Assembly (NCBI RefSeq): GCF_003171675.1
Contig: NZ_QFZQ01000007.1
Span: forward strand, 310,001-374,000
Length of the DNA: 64,000 nt
Reading direction: 5' to 3'
Source: Reichenbachiella versicolor
GTDB taxonomy: Bacteria > Bacteroidota > Bacteroidia > Cytophagales > Cyclobacteriaceae
Each line of letters opens with the position of its first letter. Position 1 is the first letter of the stretch. The notes under the pieces were generated by a model that saw nothing but the letters and a program-made list of their open reading frames with translations, was not told the DNA's origin and ran no database searches. Of the stretch, positions 40,408-46,563 are shown in pieces. Position numbers and translations under genes: made by a program.

Positions 40408-41217
40408 TTACATCACATTTAAATCTTCATCAAGCCTAACTTTTTTCCCATCCTGATAGGTCACTTCATATACTGTAGGCTTATCCTTTTGCTCTACTTT
40501 ATTGATCGCTCCGAAAGTATCAAGTCCACCATTATCATTGACATACATGAGTAGTTCCAATGGAAGTCTAAAATAGTCTTTCAAGTAATAGTTGGTCCTA
40601 GACCATTCACCATCTGGAGTATATATGATCATGCCAGGGTTATAATGACCATTGGCAGTTTTAGCAACAATACTAAACTGATACAGTTCTAAGTTACCCT
40701 TGCTTTTTCTTCCTGAGATAATCTGAGCATCATTAAGTCTGCTGTAGATATCCTTCTTTATGTGATGTGTCAATACGACATCATCCTCCATCTCTCCTAC
40801 TTCTACTGGCTTCAACTTTTCATTGAACAAAGAATATTGACCGTTTTTATGCTGAATTCTATAATTGCCTCTACCTGATCCATTATCTGTATAAGTGCAC
40901 CATCCGATAGGTGAATCTATCTTGATTTTATTCAGTATTTTCTCGGGCACTTTATTGGTGATCGTATACATATTTCCTGTGATTTTTATATCTAAATCAT
41001 ATGTTACTCTCAGTGTGATTCCATCACCAAATTGACAATCAATCTTGGTGTATACCCAATATACTCCCCAAGGCTTCTTTTCAATTTTCTTAATCGTGAC
41101 GTTAGAATATTTAGATTTTACATCTTTTCGGATTAGTTCTTCTACATCTTCACAAAAGGCACTGAATGCAAATGAACTTAGGAGAAAGGTTAGAATTAGT
41201 GTGTAATGCTTAAACAT
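40408..41217 (-). CDS. Exported protein of unknown function, PepSY-like end
   Basis: The 269-residue protein has a signal peptide (ending FCED or nearby). The N-terminal part contains VKSKYSNVTIKKIEKKPWGVYWVYTKIDC, and the C-terminus YEVTYQDGKKVRLDEDLNV resembles PepSY-like repeats that end with a YxV(x)2-DGxxxxLDxxG pattern. I do not recognise a family. Nearby genes give no functional clue. Confidence 0.65.
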   Translation of the reverse strand: MFKHYTLILTFLLSSFAFSAFCEDVEELIRKDVKSKYSNVTIKKIEKKPWGVYWVYTKIDCQFGDGITLRVTYDLDIKITGNMYTITNKVPEKILNKIKIDSPIGWCTYTDNGSGRGNYRIQHKNGQYSLFNEKLKPVEVGEMEDDVVLTHHIKKDIYSRLNDAQIISGRKSKGNLELYQFSIVAKTANGHYNPGMIIYTPDGEWSRTNYYLKDYFRLPLELLMYVNDNGGLDTFGAINKVEQKDKPTVYEVTYQDGKKVRLDEDLNVM

Positions 41218-41347
41218 ATCATCATTGTTTTTTTATGGTTAAATAAGTCGGGATGATAAGGGGAGGTCGGAATATGTAATTCTACATATCCCAACGTTGA
41301 ATGTATTCAAAATATTACACAAAGAGATTGATAATCAACCTTTTTTA

Positions 41348-41974
41348 TCAAAACCCTGCAAATGGCCTCCAAACAGAGATTTCATCAACAAACCGAGATA
41401 GCACTTCTGGATCGACCAAAACACTAAAAATTAATCCAAAAATAGCTCCGTATAAATGTGCATCATGATTGATATTATCTGAAAGCGAATCGCTTTTCAT
41501 ATAGGAATAAACAATATAAATACCTCCTAAGATGAAGCCTGGCAAACATATAAAACCGTAAAGACATATGTTATCTGTTGGAAAAAACATAATACTACAA
41601 AACACAATTGCAGAAACTCCTCCAGAGGCTCCGAGCGAGTTGTAGCCAGGATTATTACTTTGCTTAAATACCGTGATGAGGTCAGAGACTACGATTGCCA
41701 TTAGATAAAATGCAACAAAGTATATAGCGCCCAGACTTCCTTGAGTGAATTGAAATATGTACTCTACATTACTCCCGAAGAAATAGAAGGTAAACATATT
41801 AAATCCAAGATGTGCCCAGCTACCATGAACAAATCCTGAGGTCAACATTCGATACCACTGGCCTTGACGCACTGCCACCGGATTCATGACCAGCCGATGA
41901 GCTAAAGAAGGGTTTTTAAAAGCGGAGTAGCTGACTACCACGGTCACTATGATCAAAATAACGGTCAAAGACAT
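41348..41974 (-). CDS. Rhomboid family intramembrane serine protease
   Basis: The 208-residue membrane protein has six or so helices. HGSWAHLGFNM at about 50-60 is the usual H..N helix, GASGG contains the nucleophile Ser118, and HDAHLYGAIFG contains the catalytic His173 followed by GxxxG. It cleaves membrane-embedded substrates; its targets are unknown. A 21-bp repeat array lies just upstream. Confidence 0.93.
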   Translation of the reverse strand: MSLTVILIIVTVVVSYSAFKNPSLAHRLVMNPVAVRQGQWYRMLTSGFVHGSWAHLGFNMFTFYFFGSNVEYIFQFTQGSLGAIYFVAFYLMAIVVSDLITVFKQSNNPGYNSLGASGGVSAIVFCSIMFFPTDNICLYGFICLPGFILGGIYIVYSYMKSDSLSDNINHDAHLYGAIFGLIFSVLVDPEVLSRFVDEISVWRPFAGF

Positions 41975-42103
41975 ATCTATAAATTATAATAACAAGTTCC
42001 GAAGATACGGATTCTATTGACAAAGGAATGGAGGGATTATCATCAAAAAGACAACCAAAAGCTAGACGTAAACTTTATGGAAAGGTCATATAAACTTACA
42101 ATT

Positions 42104-42334
42104 GATCAACCAAGGGTTACATGCGATCAACCAGACGTTACATTTCATCAACCATGCATTACATGTGATCAACCAGACGTTACATTTCATCAACCATGCA
42201 TTACATGTGATCAACCAGATGTTACATTTCATTAACCAAGCATTACATGCGATCAACCAGACGTTACATTTCATCAACCATGCATTACATGTGACCAACT
42301 AAGGACTACGTGTGATTGACCTGACGTTACATCT
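42104..42334. repeat. 21-bp tandem repeat array (left), 11 units
   Basis: Eleven units of 21 bp alternate between two forms, GATCAACCAGACGTTACATTT-like and CATCAACCATGCATTACATGT-like, giving a 42-bp higher-order period. Inner units are nearly identical and the outer ones (42104, 42293, 42314) decay. Because 21 is a multiple of three and the unit lacks stops, several frames stay open on both strands; none has a convincing start codon and family. The array lies between the rhomboid gene and the RNA-ORF units. Confidence 0.9.
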
Positions 42335-42470
42335 GACCTTCAATTGACCTTATTGTTTGAAGTCTGAGAGTGATTTTAACCTTAATGAAATCCTTGTATC
42401 ACTGTACTTGCGCTTAAAATAAGTAAGTGTTTTAGCATCTATTATCAGCTTTCCCTTTCTAGTAAATTCA

Positions 42471-42478
42471 TATCTTTG
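42471..42478 (+). promoter_or_regulatory. Putative -7 box ahead of RNA-ORF unit 1
   Basis: TATCTTTG matches TAnnTTTG. Transcription would start near 42485, giving a leader of about 60 nt before the structured RNA. The -33 region (TTTCCC near 42450) is weak. Confidence 0.5.
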
Positions 42479-42543
42479 AAATGCAAACACATTTTAATTT
42501 ATCAGATGCATAATTCGGAAATACGTCTTAAACAGAAAATCTT

Positions 42544-42615
42544 GGGAGAGCATACGGGTGAAAGTCCCGAGACCTATCTGAGCATCGCTTGGAATGTGTT
42601 TGCAGTGACTCTCCC
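42544..42615 (+). ncRNA. Structured RNA element, copy 1 (unclassified)
   Basis: A 7-bp closing stem (GGGAGAG at 42544-42550 with CTCTCCC at 42609-42615) encloses a hairpin with CGGG/CCCG stem and 7-nt loop TGAAAGT. A variable middle follows, then a conserved GCAGTGA just before the 3' strand. A T-rich tract follows immediately. It could be a cis-acting leader of the 42645 ORF or a separately ended small RNA. The hairpin loop resembles a T-loop. I could not match it to a known riboswitch. Confidence 0.65.
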
Positions 42616-42644
42616 TCTTTTTGTTCAATTAAACCCATTTCAAA

Positions 42645-42932
42645 ATGCAAACACAGAATGGTCAAAGTATTTGTCAGAACGGAAGCTCGGCAGTTACTTC
42701 GGTTGATACACGTCAAGTATCGGAAAGTTCAAGCTCTTTAACCCCAGCTCAAATTGAGTTTATCGGTTACGTTACATTTCATGGTATTGAAGATTTTATT
42801 AAGTCTTTAAAGATGATTCATGACTTTGCTCTGTATCATACGGACCTGTGCTTTGATACAAATGAAAAGTCTGCTCTTTTTGATTTGAAAATTCTCTGGG
42901 AAGGATTTGAACGAATTAGTGAAGAGTCTTAA
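42645..42932 (+). CDS. Short protein of RNA-ORF unit 1, unknown
   Basis: A 95-residue ORF starts 29 bp after the RNA element and ends 6 bp before an intrinsic terminator. The N-terminus (MQTQNGQSICQNGSS) is polar. The core SVDTRQVSESSSSLTPAQIEF is followed by IGYVTFHGIE, and the remainder is acidic and helical (MIHDFALYHTDLCFDTNEK, then LKILWEGFERIS). No signal peptide or known domain is seen. Coding status is supported by a second copy with the same frame, an in-frame deletion, and a substitution pattern of one silent and one Ser-to-Asn change over 92 bp. Confidence 0.55.
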   Translation: MQTQNGQSICQNGSSAVTSVDTRQVSESSSSLTPAQIEFIGYVTFHGIEDFIKSLKMIHDFALYHTDLCFDTNEKSALFDLKILWEGFERISEES

Positions 42933-42938
42933 AACTTT

Positions 42939-42967
42939 AGGGGGACTAATCAGTAGTCCTCCTTTTT
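42939..42967 (+). terminator. Intrinsic terminator of unit 1
   Basis: A 10-bp stem (AGGGGGACTA with TAGTCCTCCT, one G-U) has a 5-nt loop and is followed by T5. The copy in unit 2 has A-U at the G-U position, so the stem is conserved. Confidence 0.85.
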
Positions 42968-42993
42968 CAATGAGATTTAGTCTAGAAGTTATT

Positions 42994-43066
42994 GGATAGG
43001 CATACGGGTGCAAGTCCCGAAGACCATTCAAGGCATTGCTTTGATACGTTTCGCAGTGACCTATCT
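42994..43066 (+). ncRNA. Structured RNA element, copy 2 (unclassified)
   Basis: This copy lies exactly 450 bp from copy 1. The closing stem is GGATAGG with CCTATCT. Compared with copy 1, four base pairs are changed on both sides so that pairing persists. The hairpin CGGGTGCAAGTCCCG and the GCAGTGA segment are kept. In this copy CATTGC can also pair with GCAGTG inside; copy 1 has one mismatch there. No obvious promoter of its own is seen. Confidence 0.65.
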
Positions 43067-43094
43067 TCTTTTTATTCATTTCATCATTTAAGTT

Positions 43095-43250
43095 ATGCGA
43101 AACGTAAATGGTCTATGTGTTCACACAAATAATAATTTGAAAAGCACATCAGTTGATACACGTCAAGTATCGGAAAATTCAAGCTCTTTAACCCCTGCTC
43201 AAATTGAGTTTATCGGTTACGTTACATTTCATGGTATTGAAGAGTCTTAA
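43095..43250 (+). CDS. Short protein of RNA-ORF unit 2, internally deleted
   Basis: This 51-residue ORF is homologous to the 42645 ORF. Its first 18 residues (MRNVNGLCVHTNNNLKST) are diverged. From SVDTRQVSE to HGIE it is almost identical (90 of 92 bp), then it jumps directly to the final ES and stop. Relative to copy 1 a 132-bp segment between two TGAAGA words is missing, exactly 44 codons. It may be a decayed copy or a shorter functional form. Confidence 0.45.
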   Translation: MRNVNGLCVHTNNNLKSTSVDTRQVSENSSSLTPAQIEFIGYVTFHGIEES

Positions 43251-43256
43251 AGCTTT

Positions 43257-43286
43257 GGGAGGACTAATCTGTAGTCCTCCTTTTTC
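43257..43286 (+). terminator. Intrinsic terminator of unit 2
   Basis: GGGAGGACTA pairs with TAGTCCTCCT and is followed by TTTTC and further T-rich sequence. It corresponds to the terminator of unit 1. Confidence 0.85.
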
Positions 43287-43349
43287 TATTTTTTGAAGTC
43301 TTCCCGTAAATAAACAAATACAGTTTTCAAGAAGATAACTTCTGCTTAC

Positions 43350-43601
43350 CAAGCACAGCCATCTCTGACTCAAACACAAGTCTCTCTATTTCAAACATAG
43401 TACTCTCCAATTTAAGCAAAGACCTCTCTCAGCCAAACATAGACTCCTTGATTTCAAACATAGAGCCATCTACCTCAAACATAGGCCTCTTGACTCCAAA
43501 CATAATGGGGTTGAAGTCAAACACAGCATACTCTCAGACAAACACAGGCTTCTTAATAGTAAACACTGCGTACTTGAACCTAAACAATGATCTATAAAGA
43601 G
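43350..43601. repeat. 21-bp tandem repeat array (right), 12 degenerate units
   Basis: Units start at 43350 and every 21 bp after it. Each opens with a conserved 9-bp core CAAACAYAG and continues with 12 more variable bases. The phase is perfect over 252 bp although the units are strongly diverged. One frame reads as a 7-residue repeat of the form KHxxLxx, interrupted by a stop in the first unit and without an ATG. Confidence 0.85.
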
Positions 43602-43757
43602 AATAGTATGCCATTACAAATGAATCGCCATGCGCTTAAATAGGTAATACGATATCATTCGAATTAGCTATAAGAATTATAACTATTCCTAAGCGATCAA
43701 TTCTAAATACAGTCTAGAAGATATTTCGACTAGATTGCGAGCTCAAACTGATTCAAT

Positions 43758-44654
43758 ATGTGGATACTTCTTGGAATCGTATCACTCGTAGGGCTCGGGA
43801 TCTATGATATCCTCAAAAAGCAGTCTCTCAATGACAATGCCGTATTGCCTGTATTGTTCTTTTCTACTGTCGCATCCGCCTTACTTTTCCTACCTCCATG
43901 GATTATGTCTATGACAGTGAAAGGCTTTGACCAGTATCCTAACTTCTACATCCCTTCTGGCAACTTCCAGTTTCACATTCATATTCTGATCAAGACTTTT
44001 ATTGTCATTTCGTCCTGGATACTATCCTATATGGCTCTGAAGAACCTCCCGATCAGTATAGTGTCTCCGATACGTGCTACTGGACCAGTATGGACACTGA
44101 TAGGTGCTATCACTATCTTCGGAGAATCTCTCAGCACATTGCAATGGATAGGAATGACTATTGCCCTCGTGTTTTTCTATATTTTCTCATCAGCAGGCAA
44201 AAGTGAAGGAATTCACTTCCGATCGAATAAATGGGTGTGGTTCATCATGCTAGCCACACTAATCGGCACATTCAGTACCCTTTATGATAAATACTTGATT
44301 GGCTTATACAATCGAGTGGCGATTCAGGCCTACTTCTCCTTTTATCAAGTACCTGTGATGGCTATTGTACTAGGAGTTTTTTGGTATCCAAAACGTAAGG
44401 AGCTGACTAAGTTTACTTGGCGCAATACAATTCCTTGGATTGGGATCGTACTAGTACTTGGTGACTTTGCATACTTCTATGCCTTGTCCTATGAGGAGTC
44501 TTTAGTTTCTATTCTCTCACTACTGAGACGGAGTAGCGTAATCATTTCATTTGGCGTAGGAGCAATTATCTTCAAAGAGAAAAACAAACGAAAGAAGGCA
44601 TTGATTTTACTAGGAATAATTGCTGGTATCTATCTGATTATGCTTGGTAGTTGA
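43758..44654 (+). CDS. EamA/DMT family transporter
   Basis: The 298-residue protein has ten hydrophobic segments in two homologous EamA halves, with the conserved SPIRATGPVWTLIGAI region in the first half and SLLRRSSVIISFGVGAIIFKEK in the second. It is an inner membrane drug/metabolite-type permease with unknown substrate. The Crp/Fnr regulator gene follows by 74 bp. Confidence 0.9.
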   Translation: MWILLGIVSLVGLGIYDILKKQSLNDNAVLPVLFFSTVASALLFLPPWIMSMTVKGFDQYPNFYIPSGNFQFHIHILIKTFIVISSWILSYMALKNLPISIVSPIRATGPVWTLIGAITIFGESLSTLQWIGMTIALVFFYIFSSAGKSEGIHFRSNKWVWFIMLATLIGTFSTLYDKYLIGLYNRVAIQAYFSFYQVPVMAIVLGVFWYPKRKELTKFTWRNTIPWIGIVLVLGDFAYFYALSYEESLVSILSLLRRSSVIISFGVGAIIFKEKNKRKKALILLGIIAGIYLIMLGS

Positions 44655-44728
44655 GTTTATTCTCAAGATGAGACTAAAGGATTGAAATCGATGATAAAAA
44701 AGCTAAGACCATCAGTCAGCGACAAAAA

Positions 44729-45319
44729 ATGATCCCTTCAGATATAATAGAACAATACAGCCCTTCAAAAATTGAATTAGCTAAAGACACTTTTATCTTT
44801 CAAGAAGGTGATCAGGCTAGATTCTATTACCAGATCATATCAGGTGGCGTGAAAATGATCAATATCAATGAAGAAGGGAAAGAGTTCGTACAGGGTACAT
44901 TCCAAGACGAACAGAGTTTTGGGGAGCCTCCATTATTTCATGACGCCAGATATCCTGCCTCTGCTAAAACTGAGAAAGCTTCTATTCTCTACAAACTAGG
45001 AAAGGAGAAATTATTCCTCCTACTCAAAGAGTATCCAGAGGTGCATCTGACATTTACATCGATGCTTTCCAAAAGGCTGATGTACAAATCAATGATCATG
45101 AAAGAGATTTCTAGCCACGATGCTAGGCACCGACTCTTAACATTTTTTGACCATCTAAAGGCTGAATATGGACAAGTAAACACCCCTTTCCATATCAAAC
45201 TCACACGTCAGCAACTATCAAACCTTCTTGGTATACGAGTAGAAACTGTCATCAGAACTGTCAAAACATTGGCGGACTCTGGCGAAATAAAACTGGAAGG
45301 CAGGAAAATACTTCGCTGA
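44729..45319 (+). CDS. Crp/Fnr family transcriptional regulator
   Basis: The 196-residue protein has an N-terminal cyclic nucleotide-binding-like beta roll (TFIFQEGDQARFYYQIISGGVKMI) and a C-terminal winged helix (LTRQQLSNLLGIRVETVIRTVKTL). No N-terminal Cys cluster is present, so it is not an iron-sulfur FNR; a haem, redox or nucleotide signal is possible. It lies directly upstream of the truncated haemoglobin, whose upstream region carries a palindrome of the right form for this family. Confidence 0.92.
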   Translation: MIPSDIIEQYSPSKIELAKDTFIFQEGDQARFYYQIISGGVKMININEEGKEFVQGTFQDEQSFGEPPLFHDARYPASAKTEKASILYKLGKEKLFLLLKEYPEVHLTFTSMLSKRLMYKSMIMKEISSHDARHRLLTFFDHLKAEYGQVNTPFHIKLTRQQLSNLLGIRVETVIRTVKTLADSGEIKLEGRKILR

Positions 45320-45333
45320 TGCTCTAGATTATT

Positions 45334-45436
45334 TTTAATCGCAGAGCGATAGCTCATTGGGTTTAATTCCCCGATCTTTTAAATAAAATTCCGAAGATAT
45401 TCCGTACCCTTGGGTCGGAGAACTTCATTAGTAAAC
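45334..45436 (+). repeat. Dispersed repeat copy 2
   Basis: The copy begins TTTAATCGCAGAGCGA, contains TTAAATAAAATTCCGAAGA at 45379-45397 and ends CTTCATTAGTAAAC. It is homologous to the copy at 33131 and lies between the Crp/Fnr and haemoglobin genes. Confidence 0.65.
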
Positions 45437-45440
45437 TTCT

Positions 45441-45460
45441 TTTATGACATAAGTCATAAA
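45441..45460. promoter_or_regulatory. Perfect palindrome, candidate Crp/Fnr-type operator
   Basis: TTTATGAC, ATAA, GTCATAAA is an 8+4+8 bp perfect palindrome 36 bp before the haemoglobin start. The inner TGAC-N4-GTCA half-sites resemble the TTGAC-N4-GTCAA operators of nitric-oxide-responsive Crp/Fnr proteins. Confidence 0.6.
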
Positions 45461-45496
45461 GGAGTCATCCTATAAAGTGTAGAATTGCTAATACAA

Positions 45497-45901
45497 ATGG
45501 AAAACGCCGTGAAATCAATCAAAAACGATATTTCAACTGAAGAAGACATCAAGCTCATGGTGGATTCTTTTTATGCTAGGGTCAATGAGAATCCTCTTCT
45601 TTCCGATGTATTCAATGGTTTTGCAAAAGTAGACTGGGACTCGCATTTGCCTAGAATGTATCAGTTCTGGGAAGGTTTGATTTTAGGTAAGCAGGGTTTT
45701 AAAGGAAATCCTTTCGCTGTGCACCAGCCTCTACCAATCAACAAGGAGCATTTCGAGCAATGGATAGGTTTATTTGTCGAAAATATAGATGCACTATTCG
45801 AGGGAGAAGTGACTGAACAAACTAAACTCAGGGCTAGGTCTATTGCACACATCTTTGAGTCCAAATTATCCGCTTTGTCTTCTATGAAGAATGACATTTA
45901 A
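45497..45901 (+). CDS. Group III truncated haemoglobin
   Basis: The ATG at 45497 gives 134 residues. The pattern is typical of group III truncated globins: MVDSFYARVNENPLLSDVF, then MYQFWEGLILGKQGFKGNPFAVHQPLPI with probable proximal His76, and EHFEQWIGLF with conserved His85. These globins bind oxygen or nitric oxide and are usually linked to NO detoxification. The cupin gene follows 11 bp downstream. Confidence 0.92.
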   Translation: MENAVKSIKNDISTEEDIKLMVDSFYARVNENPLLSDVFNGFAKVDWDSHLPRMYQFWEGLILGKQGFKGNPFAVHQPLPINKEHFEQWIGLFVENIDALFEGEVTEQTKLRARSIAHIFESKLSALSSMKNDI

Positions 45902-45912
45902 ACTGTATCTCT

Positions 45913-46242
45913 ATGAATAAAAGCACCATAAATCATTCTGAAACCTTCCTTCTCAAAAACTTAATTTCCTACTCTGAAGAGGCTACTGTCAGTAAAATTT
46001 TGACAAAAAGTCAAGGTGGCAATACAACACTATTTGCATTTGACAAAGGACAAAGTTTAAGTGAGCATACAGCCCCATTTGATGCTACAGTTTACATAGT
46101 GGATGGCTGTTGTAAAGTGACAATAGATAGCAAAGAATATCAACTGACAGCAGGTGAACTGATCGTGATGCCGGCCAATATCCCACATGCTCTTGAGGCT
46201 ACTGAGTCTTTTAAGATGCTACTCATCATGATAAAAAGCTAA
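45913..46242 (+). CDS. Cupin-domain protein
   Basis: The 109-residue protein is a single cupin barrel, with LSEHTAPFDATVYIVDGCCKVTID as motif 1 and LTAGELIVMPANIPHALEA as motif 2. It belongs with the haemoglobin gene in a probable two-gene operon. Small cupins beside globins and Crp/Fnr regulators are common in NO-response loci; the precise role is unknown. Confidence 0.88.
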   Translation: MNKSTINHSETFLLKNLISYSEEATVSKILTKSQGGNTTLFAFDKGQSLSEHTAPFDATVYIVDGCCKVTIDSKEYQLTAGELIVMPANIPHALEATESFKMLLIMIKS

Positions 46243-46257
46243 GAATCTACAGAGCAA

Positions 46258-46560
46258 TCAAACTTTCTCTCCCATAAACATCAATATCTCTGACACGGAC
46301 TCATCTTTCAGGTGTATGAAGTCTTGTCTCCGAGGATCATTAGCAAATTCCTTAAGCCTGTCCTTTGACTCCATTGATACTATATGAATCTCGTAGGGAC
46401 GCAATTCTTCTCCTTCTATAAAGGAATCTGCTGTAGGCCGAATGCGCTGAATAACCTTCCCTCCGTATTCTTGAAGTAATGGTATTGCCTTAGACTCAAA
46501 CTCCAAAAAAGCTTCTTCGCAGTTGTCTTTGATATAAATCAGCTGAGTGATATAAAGCAT
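46258..46560 (-). CDS. DUF1330-like small protein
   Basis: The 100-residue protein resembles dimeric alpha/beta-barrel proteins such as DUF1330: LYITQLIYIKDNCEEAFLEFESKAIPLLQEYGGKVIQRI, then ESKDRLKEFANDPRRQDFIHLKDESV. It starts 3 bp after the polyprenyl synthase gene, so the two are cotranscribed. The function is unknown. Confidence 0.7.
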   Translation of the reverse strand: MLYITQLIYIKDNCEEAFLEFESKAIPLLQEYGGKVIQRIRPTADSFIEGEELRPYEIHIVSMESKDRLKEFANDPRRQDFIHLKDESVSEILMFMGEKV

Positions 46561-46563
46561 AAA

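Noticed and set aside
41995-42010. TTCCGAAGATA as a further copy of the dispersed repeat
   Set aside because: Only 11 bp match and neither the AGAGCGA start nor the CTTCATT end is present.
42017-42302. Proteins encoded by the left 21-bp array (several overlapping open frames on both strands)
   Set aside because: Frames are open because the 21-bp unit has no stop codon. The best heptad frame (INQxLHx) has no ATG, and no homologous domain is known.
42551-42570. Cobalamin riboswitch, because GGGTGAAAGTCCCG resembles its GGTGnAAnTCC segment
   Set aside because: No B12 box and no CCCGC-AACTG-like segment follow, and the element is far too short.
42544-42615. tRNA-like gene: 7-bp end stem, T-loop-like hairpin and total length of 72 nt
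   Set aside because: The hairpin sits next to the 5' strand instead of the 3' strand, no anticodon or D arm can be drawn on either strand, and the second copy fits no better.
42807-43079. Antisense 90-residue ORF across the RNA-ORF junction
   Set aside because: It runs through a terminator and the structured RNA in antisense and shares nothing with known proteins.
43350-43601. CRISPR array
   Set aside because: The unit is 21 bp with a 9-bp core, without true spacers of 25-40 bp, and no cas genes are present in the window.
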